This document shows positions 11,969-23,949 of a stretch of 64,000 nucleotides of DNA, in pieces; the stretch's first letter is position 1, and each line of letters starts with the position of its first letter. A model generated the notes under the pieces. That model was not told the DNA's origin. It saw only the letters and a list, made by a program, of their open reading frames with translations, and ran no database searches. The translations under genes were made by a program, and so were the position numbers. The stretch comes from Pararge aegeria (Eukaryota > Arthropoda > Insecta > Lepidoptera > Nymphalidae): the NCBI RefSeq assembly GCF_905163445.1, contig NC_053195.1:8670501-8734500 (forward strand), read 5' to 3'.

Positions 11969-12237
11969 ATTTCATATATGAAATTGTGATGTTAACAACA
12001 ATCATTCAAAAACTATAAAATTTTACGTCACAAACTGTATTTCAGAGTGTGTTACAATTTGAATGAAACAGCGAATAATAAAAATTGTTGAATGGCTACG
12101 TGGAAAAGTAGGAGTTCACTTTATGACTTTTTTTTTTAAGTAGCCTACATTTTGTTTTTTCCCCGGGGAGAAAAATGTCTCCTGCACACTAATAAGAAAC
12201 TAGAGCAAATTTTGGGTAGGTATTATTTTATATTAAA

Positions 12238-13062
12238 CTAGCGGACCCTCGCGACTTTGTAGCGTGTGAGTCAATCGAGAAGCTAGAATAGATAAACATC
12301 ATAATCATCGTGGCTATGTACCTATTATTATTTAAAGTGGTATACTGAGTTAGTGAGTTGGCATTATTTAAGTTGATACATACATACATCCGGCCGACGG
12401 CCGATTGGCGCAGTTTGCAGCGACCCTGCTTTCTGAGTCCAAGGCCGTGGGTTCGATTCCCACAACTGGAAAATGTTTGTGTGATGAGCATGAATGTTTT
12501 TCAGTGTCTGGGTGTTTATATGTATATTATAAGTATTTATGTATTATATTCATAAAAATATTCAACAGCTATCTTAGTACCCATAACACAAGCTACGCTT
12601 ACTTTGGTGGTAGGTGGCGATGTGTGTATTGTCGTAGTATATTTATATTTAGTATATTTATTTATCCATCCTCACAAACTTATTTATATTATTAGGAGGA
12701 CGGTACGCATGTATTCGATCGTTGTCCTATGCCTTGCGACTTGCTGTTATATGTGAAGAGTTATGTCCTTTATCTCCGACAATATTTATCACATCCTTAT
12801 TAAAATAAGACCATACATGCTTGACAGTATACACTTTCAAATTGCTATGAAGTAAAACTGATGAAAATTTTTAACCCATTTCCATGGAACATCAGTCATA
12901 TACCAAATTTTATTTAAATCCGTTCAGAAGTTTTCACGTGATGCCCAGACAGACAGAAAAAAATAAAATAAAAATCTGTTTTGCTCCGTATCGATTTTAA
13001 TATATTCAAAATATATTAAATGTACAGAAATCTTCCAGTTACAGTTTTATTATAAGTATAGA
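12238..13062 (-). mobile_element. Helitron-like element (copy 1) with nested SINE
   Basis: On the minus strand it starts TCTATACTTATAATAAAACTG at 13062 and ends ...GGTCCGCTAG at 12238. It is flanked by A on the 5' side and T on the 3' side, the Helitron A|T insertion signature. Blocks near 12690-13060 (GGTACGCATG, ATTCGATCGT, CCTTGCGACTTGCTG, AATCCGTTCAG, TTTTCACGTGATGCCC) recur in the same order at 45004-45490. There is no Rep/helicase coding, so it is non-autonomous. A family M SINE sits inside it. Confidence 0.8.
12396..12655 (+). mobile_element. Metulj-like SINE (M3), near full length
   Basis: It starts GACGGCCGATTGGCGCAG (box A region) and box B GGTTCGATTCC is intact near 12453. The body runs through ACTGGAAAATGTTTGTGTGA and TTCAGTGTCTGGGTGTTTAT to GGTGGCGATGTGTGTATTG and an AT-rich tail. 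CATCC occurs on both sides (about 12387 and 12667) and could be a target duplication, but the host site is CATC-rich. Frames at 12228-12491, 12358-12555 and 12405-12695 all run through this SINE and are not genes. Confidence 0.85.
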
Positions 13063-14197
13063 TAACCACCAAATGTAAACATCCGGCTATCCGGAGTAGA
13101 CGGTCGCTGGGTATTCGGTATCCGGGTAGACCACAATCTTTAACAATGTATCTAATTATTATACATGCTGTTGCCTGATGTCGGCGTATGAAGTGACTAT
13201 GCAATATGTATAATGCGATATTATCGGGAAACTCGCATAAAACTTGTATGGGTACTAAAATGAAGAATAAAGATTATAGATAACGGTTTTATGAAAAAAG
13301 ATCATATTATCCTATAGGAGTATTTATGATATAACTAGCTGCTGACCACGAGTTCATCTGCGCGATCCTTACAATAAGACGGAAATAAATGCCAAAGTAA
13401 AAGAACTTAAAGGTGTTTAGTTCAACGACGTTGAATTCGGTTATGATTGTTCATTTGGATTTGTGGGTATAAAAGTAACATTAATTCAGGTCAATCATTT
13501 TCATTACAAATTTCAGTAAAATTGGATCAGTATTTGTGGCGTAAAGTAGTAACAAACATCAAACTTTCACATTTTTAATATTTAGTATGAGACAGATATT
13601 CCGTTTTATATTCGCTACGATGTCGTAGCAACATACGTAGCTCGTACTATTTCGTAGCCACGTAAAATCTGTCACAAGTAACCGCAACAGCCTGCAACTC
13701 GTCATTATACCACAATTAATTTAACCCGCAAAATACAATTGTTTTAGTAATTTTACGACGTTGCAAAATTATGATTCCAAGCGTATTAGCATATTTAATT
13801 TCGATCTGTTCTCCTGCTTATTTTTTACTTGGAAATCATAAAAAAAATATTCGTACATACAGCGCACTGTAATGAAAGTTTGTAATTATGTACGTTTTAG
13901 TTTTCTGTTCTACTTAAGAATAAATGTATTAACGATAGACATAATGGTCACCCTAAAACAGCTATCAGCTGTTGTCCTGCGGTGAACGCACTCGAAGCGG
14001 CAAAGCGACCAGGAGCTAATTTCAGTAATAAATAAGAGTTTAATAATAAATAATAAGGATATTCGGAATTCTCTATGGAAATATGTTCTATATGCGATAC
14101 ATGATCACAAACATTTGCGTGGATTTGCGTGGTAGTAAAAAATATTATTATGTAATACATACATATTGATTATATATGAATATATATGCACAAACAT
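13063..14197. other. No gene; one Helitron-like terminus
   Basis: CTAGCTGCTGACCACGAGTTC at 13335-13355, preceded by A, looks like the decayed minus-strand 3' end of a Helitron. GCTACGATGTCGTAGC at 13614-13629 is a 7-bp-arm palindrome. Frames at 13016-13204 and 13948-14160 are not recognised. Confidence 0.4.
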
Positions 14198-14262
14198 CTG
14201 CCTCGTTCGTCTAGTAGTTAGCATGAAATTAAAATCTTGAATGTGTGACGTTTCTGTCAATA
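14198..14262 (+). mobile_element. Family E tRNA-like SINE head fragment
   Basis: CTGCCTCGTTCGTCTAGTAG and TTAGCATG match the box A region of the heads at 50587-50660 and, inverted, 50099-50183. Box B is not preserved. Confidence 0.4.
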
Positions 14263-14315
14263 AATTCTGAATACAAACGGAGAGTTAAGAATTTGGGTTT
14301 GTCTACCACCTTGAA

Positions 14316-14997
14316 TCCCCTACTAATATTATAAATGTCAATGTAAGTTTGTTTGTTACACTTTCACGCAAAAACTACTTAACCGATCCTCATGAAACTT
14401 TGTACACATATTTTTGGATGTGTTAGAAGTAATATAGGATATATATTGTTATCCCGACATTAAGCTCAGTTCCTTTGGGAGAGGGGATGAAAGTGTTTGA
14501 CGATTTTACACCATAACTCTGACAAATGATAACCGTATTTAAATTATTATTTTTGTGCTATAGAGGTTATAATGTGTTCAATTTTGCCAAAAATTTGTGT
14601 AGATCTTATGAATGTGGTTGGAGATAGAGGACATAGCTCCTCAGCGGACAGTCGCAAACCCCTCATTTGAGGCTTAGCGATACTGAATACATAATAACTG
14701 CCACGTTATGAGGACTTCAGTGCTAGGACTAAAAAAAATTTTTAGAAATGTTCTTCGTTAAACTTTAGCATATGACTTAACTAACAATGCGATTCCGATT
14801 CTTCCTGTAACGATTACTATTCTTTGTAAGTTATAGAAGGAGCTAAGACTGATCAGACAGTTTTTTTAAGATATTGTTACTATGTAAATTTAAAAATTAC
14901 TTTTTAAAAACTACACCAATTTTTGTTATAAGAATACCAAACTTAATTTTTTCATAAAACAAAAACAAACGCAGACGAAGTCGCGGGCAACAGCTAG
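14316..14997 (+). mobile_element. Helitron-like element with intact borders
   Basis: It starts TCCCCTACTAATATTATAAA after an A and ends ...GAAGTCGCGGGCAACAGCTAG before a T, the canonical A|TC...CTAG|T arrangement. Just upstream of CTAG there is a small GACGAAGTC hairpin. The internal sequence includes GTTTGTTTGTTACACTTTC and a GATCAGACAGTTTTTTTAAG block. It encodes no protein. Part of it recurs inverted at 35484-35715. About 680 bp, non-autonomous. Confidence 0.85.
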
Positions 14998-15637
14998 TGA
15001 ATAAATAAATGAATGCACTAATATTGTATGCCACCGAGAAAAATCACAAAAAACACAAATACAATGGAGTCATAGCGATCTCTTCGGGGCAACTAAATAG
15101 TGATTTGGAGAGTAGGTACGGTACATTCAGCCATCAGTCCCGGTTTTTATCTAATTGTAATCCTTGAAACAACTTGGTGGGTCTTTCCTCTGTCTTATGA
15201 GAGAGGAGTCATTTGCCCAACTTTAAAGTATTACTCTGTGATGCTAGATAGTAGATATGATATGATATAACTGCACTTTGGTTTTGGTATACCAAAGTTC
15301 GATTTCCACATTAGATATTAACTTCATACAACTCGGCACGTGTCCGCCCATGTTCGGCTCTACTGGGTATTAGATAAATTTTGCTAGGTATTTACGCATG
15401 TTGTTTGAAATCTCGTTATAAATTTTTAAATATTGTTGAACGACATATTTATTTATTTCATTAGATATACCAACGATACGCTTTATTATCATTAATCATT
15501 TTAATTATAGTTTATTGTCCGAGTACAGTTATCACTTACACACAACATTGAAGTAAGTCCGGTTAAAAATTATTAAATTGAGTTAAAAGCAAAAATGGTA
15601 AGAATAAAAGAATTAATATTGAATAAATGAAAATAAT
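14998..15637. other. No gene recognised
   Basis: AT-rich. I found no element border or credible open frame. Confidence 0.45.
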
Positions 15638-15745
15638 TCATCATCATCATCATCACATCAACCGATAGACGTCCACTGCTGGACATAGGTCTTTTGTAGG
15701 GAGTTCCAAGTTCCACGATTCTGAGCCGCTTGGATCCAACGGGTC
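15638..15745 (-). mobile_element. RTE-type LINE 3' end
   Basis: (TCA)n, then CATCAACCGATAGACGTCCACTGC, then TGGACATAGGTCTTTTGTAG: the minus-strand RTE terminus coding for ...KTYVQQWTSI(G) plus its ATG tail. It is truncated after about 100 bp. The 62-codon minus frame at 15573-15761 contains it. Confidence 0.7.
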
Positions 15746-15759
15746 GGGGGTCGACCCCC
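15746..15759. repeat. 14-bp perfect GC-rich palindrome
   Basis: GGGGGTCGACCCCC, at the truncated edge of the RTE fragment. It stands out against AT-rich flanks. Confidence 0.8.
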
Positions 15760-16126
15760 AACGAAAATAATTATTAATATTAAAAAAGTTTAATTTCGCC
15801 TTAAAGCTAAATAAATATTGATATTAATATTCATTTTAAATTTGTGCATGTTTTTATTAAAATGTGGGTATTATAAATGTTATCTAACGCCTAACGTCCT
15901 TTATTGCAAAAACTTTTTTAATATATTTAAGGTATATGTGATATGCGACGTGTAACCGAATTACGAAATAATGTTGAAGTATGCATAAAATATATTTCGG
16001 AAGGAATTACCCTGTTAGAATATTAAATCAAAGGAAGCATATTTATTTTTCCATACAAAAGAATTCAAAACATTCTAAGTGTTAACTTATGACAACCAGG
16101 CTTTATCGGATTTCAATAAAAATTAT

Positions 16127-16247
16127 GGCAGTGGTTTACTTAAACCAAACTGGGTTTTCGGTATCAAAGATAAGTCTGAGAGACAGTACATAATGTTCGT
16201 CTGAAGCCTGTAAACTATTATTTCGGTTTTCATTTACACGTTGTAAA
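16127..16247 (+). repeat. Dispersed repeat F, copy 1
   Basis: CAGTGGTTTACTTAAA, then AAGTCTGAGAGACAGTACAT, then TATTTCGGTTTTCATTTACA and CGTTGTA align in order with 57587-57710. The family is unassigned and has no coding content. Confidence 0.65.
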
Positions 16248-16250
16248 TGA

Positions 16251-16696
16251 CAGCGGTGATAGCAAAGTGGTTACGACTCACATTCAGGGGGCCGAAATCT
16301 CTAGCACGCATCTCAAACTTTTCTAAGTTATGTTCTTTTAAAGCAATACAAATATCACTTGCTTCTACAGTGAAGGAACTCATCGTGAGGAAATCTGCAT
16401 GCCTGAGAGTTCAACATAAATAATTAATTTAGAGTCTACCAATCCGCACTGGGACGATTCGGGTGACATATTTAATATAAGTTTAGCTAAGTTCCTAAAT
16501 TATATTCAGACAAATAAAGTAATATTTTTGTAATGTACATCTGTAACTGACTTAGTATACGTTTTGGCTAGCTGTAAGTATACTAAGGATGTTCATAAAT
16601 AAATAAATAAGGCCTAAGCCCTTCCCATCGTGAGAGGAAACCAGTGCCGTGTAGTGGGCCGGTAATGTGTGGATGCAAGTATAATGATGATAATAA
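16251..16696 (+). mobile_element. Family B SINE, near full length, interrupted
   Basis: The tRNA-like start GCGGTGATAGCAAAGTGGTT is followed by a decayed box B, then AAATATCACTTGCTTCTACA, CATGCCTGAGAGTTCAACAT, GTCTACCAATCCGCACTGG and, after an unrelated ~140-bp block (about 16470-16612), GGCCTAAGCCCTTCCCATCG and GTAGTGGGCCGGTAATG with an ATGATG tail. The frames 16552-16737 and 16644-16868 cross it. Confidence 0.65.
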
Positions 16697-18874
16697 TGTA
16701 TGTGTATTGTGTTTGTCTGTTCGGAGTTCATTAACATTATTTCAAGTTATATATGATATAATTAAACTTAGTAAACTTAGTTTCAAACATTACCTTCAAT
16801 ATCAATTGGAAAAACTTCGCGTTGTTATAATTAAATGCAACGCTTATCGCCAATTTCAATCACGATAGCCATTTGTAAACTCACTAACTAATATTATATA
16901 TTGCTCATTGCTTTTAATGTAATGCATTAAATTTGGCTGTAAAATGATTGACGTAATGAGGTACCTATTCAAAGTCGCAGTCCTATGTCATATTTATAAC
17001 ATTAATTGACTGTCCTAATAATAACTAATTAAAAGTGAGAGATTTGAGAATCTAGGTTTACGTTTATTATTTTCTTTACTAGCTTTAACTCGCAGCTTTA
17101 CTCGTGTGGTAATTTGAAACAAGGGGATAAAATATCAAACATGAATACAGACCTGTGCACTATTTAAAGACTCTTGTGTAAACAATATTGTGTGTTGGTT
17201 TTCATTACCCGGATGATATTGTAATATTGTAATCTATTAATTAAAGTGCTAACTTGTAGTGAAATTAAACAAATGAGATTAGATTTGTAGTTCCAGAGAT
17301 TAGCATGTTCAATTAAAAAAAAAATTCTTAGCCGATACTATCTACTTTAAATCACCTCTTACGGCTGCAATACCTAGTACCTACATAACTTAAATCTAAA
17401 ATAATCTATGTAACTTAGTTGCTTACCTTGTGTTGGAACATTTAATTGCTGCGTAATTTACTCTTGCAAAACTAAAAGAAACTTGGAAAGGAAATCCTTT
17501 GCGATACTCCGGGTGTACTACGTTGTGGTCACTACAAATGCGGGATTAACAACTGTTCGGATACAATTTGTAGAGTTTCGTAAACCTCAAAAGATGACAC
17601 CCCAGCGTTTGTCCAACTCTACAAGAATTAAACTCAAAGTAGCTACATTTATTTTTGTTAGTACTTAAATCATCACTATATATATATGTATTAGTGATTT
17701 CAACTAAAAAATAACTAAATATATAAACTTTTTGTATATTTTATAAATTATCTAAGATAGTAACTTTTTTTTGAAAATCCGCTTATTTTATAAATCATCT
17801 CCCATAAAATGAGCGCCGACGGCTAACTGCGCATTTAACTATTTTTGCAATAAGATGCAAATGAGTGCGTTTTGTCTAATTTTTTGGATTTTATATGAAA
17901 GCTTCACACACTAGCAGAAAATCTACAGGTCGTAAGCACCGTTTATGCGGATATAACCATGAAATATAATGATGAAATGAATTATACACAATACACATTT
18001 AATAAAAACACAGTCGCGAAATGTTAATATAATATATTTTAGATGAACCTAGGTAGAATAAGAAAGCCTGTCGGGTAATTGAAGACTCATAGCTATATAG
18101 TCACTTTAGTGACTTTTGTTAATAAAAGAGATTTAAAAAAAAAAGGCCAATCCAAAGGAATCACTTGTCGTATGCGGTATAAAGCTGGAAATCTCCATCC
18201 AGCAGTAAATGCTCATTGGCTGAAATGAGGACGATTCGCACTAGTATGAGCGTTTTATTTTATAAGCAGCTGTTTCCCGTGTCCTTCATCCACCTGTCTA
18301 AAGTTATTATAACAAATCCCGTGAGAATGATATTTTTCCCTGAGATAATAAGCAGCCTTAGCTACTCTTCGTCCTTTCAACTAATTCTATGCAACAATCA
18401 AGTTGATTGGTTGCTTAGTTAGCCCGTAAAGGAAGGTCAAATAAACAAAAACAATTGTGCATTTATAACATTACTAAACATTAGTACACTGCACAAGTCG
18501 ACCGTCAGCGCTCTTTTTGCTTGATACGACCTATACCTTAATTTTAGTTTCATGTTTGATCGACATGTATCAGACAGCTGTCTGCGTTCACATTGTAACT
18601 AAAAGAGAATCTGTGTACATCACATAGTGATATGGGTTGTGACGTGAAATGGCTGGGCGAGTCCTTATCGCAGCGCTCCATGCTTGTTATAAATTTAACA
18701 ATAATATTTCGGAAAGCACTAAAGACTGAGTGGCGCAAAACGATAACATTATTTTGCTATAGTTTTTAAATCAATTTTGTATTGAACTACAAAAGCCTTG
18801 CTGTGACAGCTGTGGAATTTGCTCATACGCTTGTACGATACACGGTCGAAGGAAAGTACTACTATGATTTTATT
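16697..18874. other. Mostly featureless; possible Helitron terminus
   Basis: ACTAGCTTTAACTCGCAGC at 17078-17096 could be a decayed minus-strand Helitron 3' end. Frames 17483-17668, 18216-18422 and 18550-18738 show no domain, signal peptide or splice context I can defend. Confidence 0.4.
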
Positions 18875-19022
18875 TTTGATTATTGCCCTGATGTCACAGG
18901 GCCTTAGGGCCCCGGAGCCACCCAAATATGTGCCGAGGATGGCCACCGAGGGGGTTTTAGTGGGTAAAAATCCCACATAAAAAAGGCCTTGGGAAGGGGG
19001 GAGACTAATATCCAAGAGACAA
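18875..19022 (-). mobile_element. GC-rich retroelement-like fragment
   Basis: A GC-rich island in AT-rich flanks. On the plus strand it carries GGGCCCCGGAGCCACCC, GATGGCCACCGAGG and GGGTTTTAGTGGGTAAAAAT. The minus frame (inside 18749-19036) reads VGFLPTKTPSVAILGTYLGG, which resembles widespread lepidopteran retroelement sequence rather than a host gene. The family is uncertain. Confidence 0.4.
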
Positions 19023-19083
19023 ATCATCATCATCAACCCACTACCGCCCCACTAACGGACACAAGCGGGTCTCCTCTCTAAAA
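19023..19083 (-). mobile_element. Family B SINE 3' end
   Basis: (ATC)n, then AACCCACTACCGCCCCACTA and GCGGGTCTCCTCTC: the reverse complement of the family B terminus (GTAGTGGGCCGGTAATGGGTT plus ATG tail). Confidence 0.55.
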
Positions 19084-21259
19084 TATTCTAGCCATTGGTA
19101 GATAAATAAGCTCACACGTGATAGGTTATGATAAAAATCGTGTCTCTCACAAAACTCTGTCAATTAAAGCCTTAAAATCTACAGAGGCAACAATAATAAT
19201 TGCCTCCCTTTTGTTATGCCTCCAAGATAGTGTTGAGGATTTTATGAAAATATTCGAAATCGAAGAATCAAACAACTCAACCGCTAATTCGTTGCAATCA
19301 GTATAACTGGTCAGTAAACAATATTCACAAAAAGTAACTCTAAGTTTTACTTTAATCCTGTTTGATTATTATGTGAAATTGAATTGAAAGCTTTATAATA
19401 AACACACGTAATATAAAATGGAATTCTTTATTAGAAAATGGATAACTACACAAAACCCCTCACATAATGTTATGTTCGTGCTTGTACGAAGCAGACTTCG
19501 CTTTATACAACATTTACAGAGTTACAGTTCATATTAGCTTTATTCTAGTTTTGTTATCGTTTATTTGAATTCGTAGCTACTTGTTGTTTCGTTAATTAAG
19601 TTACTATTTACTAAGATAAGTCAGTGTTAGCGTAAGTGTTTTTTCATAATGCCATAATAATCCATAATAACCTCTCACGCCTCTTAAGATATCCTCTCAC
19701 AAAGAAAGTTAGTGCGTTCATGCATATGCAATTAATTTTCATTCTCACTATGGCACTTTACGTACAGCTGAGGATATAGCCTTACCTAAAGCATCAGACT
19801 TTGATACGTACAGAGCTAACCATTTGTTATTACAACTTGAAGTTAACGACAATATTCGATGGGAGCAAGCAATTAAAATTTCATCGTACTAGTGCTTTGG
19901 ATTAAGTATCCGACCTAAGGATTAAATTAAGTACGTCTATGCAATGCCTGTAGTCTGTATTCAATTCACGTCATACTAGATGCGTCACCGAACACAGGCG
20001 TCCAATCCGTACCTTATCCATCACAAGACTGATATCTCAAGCGATACGATTGACAGCACATGAGCACTTCGTCTGTATATGAGACATTCAGTGAGAACTG
20101 TAATTAATACTATCGCTAATAATTATTCTATTATACTGAATAGGCGGTTGTCTCTTTGTCATTGTATTTTATTAATTGAAGCCATTTTGTTGCCGTTAGT
20201 TTTGAATTACTAAAAATACTTTAATAATAGTGCCATTGACCACCGTAGGACGCACATTTGCCCCGCTATAAATGCAAAAAAAAATCAGCTGTAATTTGAA
20301 CGAGAAGAGCCATTCCAGTGATAAAAAAAGAGGTCAGTACTGAATAGGTACAAAAATTACAGCCTGCCTTTACAATAATATCTCATAACTTACATCAAAA
20401 TACGGTAGACGGTGACTCGTAAGCTACTTTGAAAGTTCATTAATTTCACAGTTTGTGAGTATGTACTTGTAGTTACAGTCGAGTGTCAACATTGCGAGGC
20501 CTACCAAAGAGAAACTTTGTGTAGGTATATAATTAAGTTGATTGAAGCTGTCGTGAAAATTGCCGTGGGCGGCTCGACATCGCAGAAAGCTCGACCTCTA
20601 TTCATTATAAATTTCATACACTACAAACAGCATCTGTTTAAGAGTCGCTTTTGAGAAATAAAGAAATAAAGTGATTTAAAGATGATCCCACAACGCAACT
20701 CGCGCTGCGGATAACTGCGTCGATATTTGAAATGAATGCTGACCTTTATTTTTTTTATGTTCAATACTGTATTTGCCTATGAATCTTTTTAATAACTTTT
20801 AAATAACTTGCTTTGGTGTACCTATGTCTGTTCGGGGTTTCTGTTCCGACAAGCACAAACTGCGCATGTCAAACTCTGCGTATAAAACTCTGCTCCTCTA
20901 GCTCTGTAGATAAGAAAAATAAATCTACCCGACGGGAATACCTTAATTTTTCTTAAATAAAAAGTAATTTTCTTATTATTAGAGCCTCAGTTTCGCCATT
21001 CTGGCGTGATTGAGTGCTCCATGCAAGCTTTGATCTTTATAATAGACTACTATTATTAGCTATAGATATGCGACCATTTTGGTCAAGGACAACATCAAAT
21101 TAACACCTAGTCAAACAAATTGGACTCATTTAAAAAACAAAACTACTTATTTCAGGAAATTTCGGGGTCTCCTAGCAAAAAGAAACTCAGAAATATTAGC
21201 TCTTGCGAAAGTAACAGCATAAATATAGTTATGGAGCACATTCTTCTAGCCGGCGGTCA
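19084..21259. other. Featureless stretch
   Basis: Frames at 19118-19306 and 21120-21311 have no recognisable product. No SINE, LINE or Helitron border was seen across about 2.1 kb. Confidence 0.45.
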
Positions 21260-21301
21260 CATATTTATTTATCTCTCATTCATATTTATTTATCTCTCAT
21301 C
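21260..21301 (+). repeat. Two-copy 21-bp tandem repeat
   Basis: CATATTTATTTATCTCTCATT at 21260-21280 repeats at 21281-21301 with one final-base difference. Confidence 0.85.
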
Positions 21302-21841
21302 GATTCACTAATATTTTATAGATCACAATTAAAACTTAAGACAAATCTTTAAGTTCGTGGAAGCTTATAAATGTTCATAAAATAATGGAATTTATAAACG
21401 AAAGCGCGATAAAATAACGTGGTAGGATAATCGCTACAACCTTCCTATGAATAAAGAATTAAAGCTTTTACGGTGAAGTAAAACATGAATTTCAGGCGCG
21501 CAAATTTTTTTACGTAATCGCTGTCAGTTAAAAGCTAAATAGAACATATCCGCATGACAAAAAGTTGTTTGTTATTTAATACAAAAGAATATTGAGGGTA
21601 CACATTGAGCGGTATACATACTCGCGGCCTTCGACGAAAATTGGCAAAAAAATAGTTCTTTTGGAAAAGGAATCATTTGGGACTCTAATAGCGATGATAG
21701 TTCCGATTTTATAGCACACACCATAGATAGCAGATCAAATACCGTTACCAAAACTAACGCACTACACGTTATAGTCGGGGATGTAGTTTTGTCTCCTTTC
21801 TGTCCAAGCTCTGCAGAATAAGAACGACGTTGGTTTAGTCC

Positions 21842-21992
21842 ATCACACCTAGTGCTGATTGTTAGACTTCAGACACCTTTGGCAACTATCAGGTTTATGG
21901 AGAACTATCAGGCTTGCAGGTTTCCTCAGACAATTTTCCCACACCGTTAAAGCAAGTCATATTTAAACGCACATAACTCTGAAAGCATCTGT
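21842..21992 (-). mobile_element. Family B SINE fragment
   Basis: The plus-strand landmarks TATGGAGAACTATCAGGCTT, GCAGGTTTCCTCAGACAATTT, CACCGTTAAAGCAAG and AACGCACATAACTCTGAAA are the inverted mid-section of family B, just inside the tRNA head. Both ends are missing. Confidence 0.6.
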
Positions 21993-22495
21993 TGGTCTTC
22001 GACCAGCCAACGTACGTAAACATTATCTACTTGCGTCTACAATAATATTCTAAACTTGAGGAATTTTATGTGATTGCAACCGCGAGTCTATTTTTAATTG
22101 CACGACTCATGATACGAAGCATCAGAGAGTGCTTTATGATCGAATTCGCCTCATTTCGGCCGCTATTTTTATTATTATAGCCTTGTTAGTTCACGGAATC
22201 AAGATATTTTGCATACTATTGTCGAGATAATTTAATGGAGATTAATTCCATACTTTAAAAAAATTGATTTAAAAATTGATAGAATTGGAAAAAACACCAA
22301 AATAGGTCAAAAAATTTTCCTGTCCGTCATGTGTGAAACCCGAAAACACTCTAACTTGTGAAAAAATCCATTATTTGAGTTAATTATTTTTTTTTTTTTA
22401 ATTCTTATCGACGATTGTAGGTCACTGAAAGCGAATGATTAATTAATTCAGTGTAGTTTAATTGCAATTAATAAAATAAAAAACGAAAACTGCAA

Positions 22496-22656
22496 GATTC
22501 AAAAAATTCAAAATTCATTTATTTCAAGTAGGCCTAATACAAGCACTTTTGAAACGTCAAGTCTGTCCGTGTGTAGTGACTCTACCACCGGTTCGGAAGG
22601 CAGATTCTACCGAGAAGAAGCCGGCAAGAAACTCAGCAGTTGCTCTTTTCCAACAT
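22496..22656 (-). mobile_element. LINE 3' UTR (Jockey/CR1-like)
   Basis: AAAATTCATTTATTTCAAGT marks the antisense 3' end. Then come AGTGACTCTACCACCGGTTC, GGAAGGCAGATTCTACCGAG and AAGAAGCCGGCAAGAAACTC. The same blocks occur in the opposite orientation at 37980-38100, next to an RT motif, which ties this UTR to a LINE. Confidence 0.7.
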
Positions 22657-22792
22657 CAAAAATAATAAAGACTGTATATCTATATATATCCATGTAAAAT
22701 TAACATGGATGGTGATATATTTATATCTATAGATATTATGTACATTTTATTCCACCAGGGGCGCCTGTGCATCACTTTCCTAGTACAGATGT

Positions 22793-22824
22793 TTTAATTT
22801 TTTTTTTTTTTTTTCTTTTTTTTT
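22793..22824. repeat. Poly-T tract
   Basis: About 32 bp of near-pure T with single interruptions. Confidence 0.85.
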
Positions 22825-22897
22825 TGCACGACTCATGTGTTTTTTTCGTTATTTATTGACAAATAATTGGATAGCTATTTTATTAATGAGTCGTGCA

Positions 22898-23893
22898 CTT
22901 TTGGATTTTCCAAATTTTTTTTTTGTCATATAGCGTTTACTATCTATATTTTTAATGCGGGTGGGACACATGGCTAGAAGAATTTATTCGTATAAGTTAC
23001 TAAAAAAATTTTTTTTATTTAATAATTAAAACATGAAAGTCAGATTACTTTGTCTAATATATTTTAGGTATGGTCAATTATGATATAATGTAATTGAATG
23101 TTACCATAGTACAAGTAACTATTCTATGATGTTGCTAAGGTACCCTATTTATACACAGATACTTAGGTACTTATATAATAAAGGTGATATGGGTTGTGTC
23201 GTGAAAGTGTTTCGTCGGAGACAAAGCCGACCCACCCTCTCCCCACTCATTATGTATTTACTAATAAAATTGCTCCATACGCTTTCAGACCCGATACCAA
23301 TAACGTGAAAGCATTTGTTTACAGATAGATTAGTTTACAGATAGACTAGATAGCATTGATCCATATTTATTCTTTATCATGGCTGGGGTATTTGGTCTTA
23401 TTTATTATCTATTTCATCGGATATTAGATGATCGTTAAAAGTGCAATAATAAAAAAATAATAGTTTTATGATTGCCTAATGAAACGTAAATTATGTCATA
23501 GTGGAGTTAAAAGACTCCATTGTCCCATCTAATAATGATATCAAAAGCAAATATAGCTCTTCTCTTATCCTCTCTGTTTATTTTTCAGTTAAGTCTTCTG
23601 CTACTGTCAATATCTCATTAAGTCTGTTTACTTACAATCAATGGTCACAAGCGTATAGGCCGACCGTGAAATCGAGCCTGAGACACTCTTGTCTACATGA
23701 GATCGAGTCTTGTGCTAAACCGTCTCGTTTGTAGTTCTTTTCTGGAACCAGCCATTTAGAGAAAGAGAGAGCTCTTGCTAGGAATTCTTATCCCACGTCC
23801 CTTCTATACTTTTACGTACTGTCATGTCAATTTCGTTACTTATGTTGTTTATTTACTATATTTCTACCTATATATATGACTTGTACACAATTT
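22898..23893. other. No gene recognised
   Basis: Frames at 23126-23308 and 23501-23734 carry no domain I recognise. No repeat borders were seen. Confidence 0.45.
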
Positions 23894-23949
23894 TGTGTGT
23901 AATGCCTTTCTAGAAAATATAAGTTTTTTCTACAATGGCATTACACACA
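23894..23949. repeat. 56-nt hairpin with two perfect stem segments
   Basis: TGTGTGTAATGCC pairs perfectly with GGCATTACACACA, and inside it TAGAAAA pairs with TTTTCTA. The two segments are separated by a 4x4 internal loop and closed by an ~8-nt loop. It could be a miniature element or a structured transcript. There is no expression evidence. Confidence 0.75.

Larger units (their letters stand above)
22099..22896. mobile_element. Possible DNA element bounded by 11-bp inverted repeats
   Basis: GCACGACTCAT occurs at 22100-22110, again at 22826-22836, and inverted at 22886-22896. The outer pair could be terminal repeats of an ~800-bp element that later took a LINE insertion, and the inner pair forms a hairpin with a ~49-nt spacer. 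No target duplication is evident and there is no transposase frame. Confidence 0.3.
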
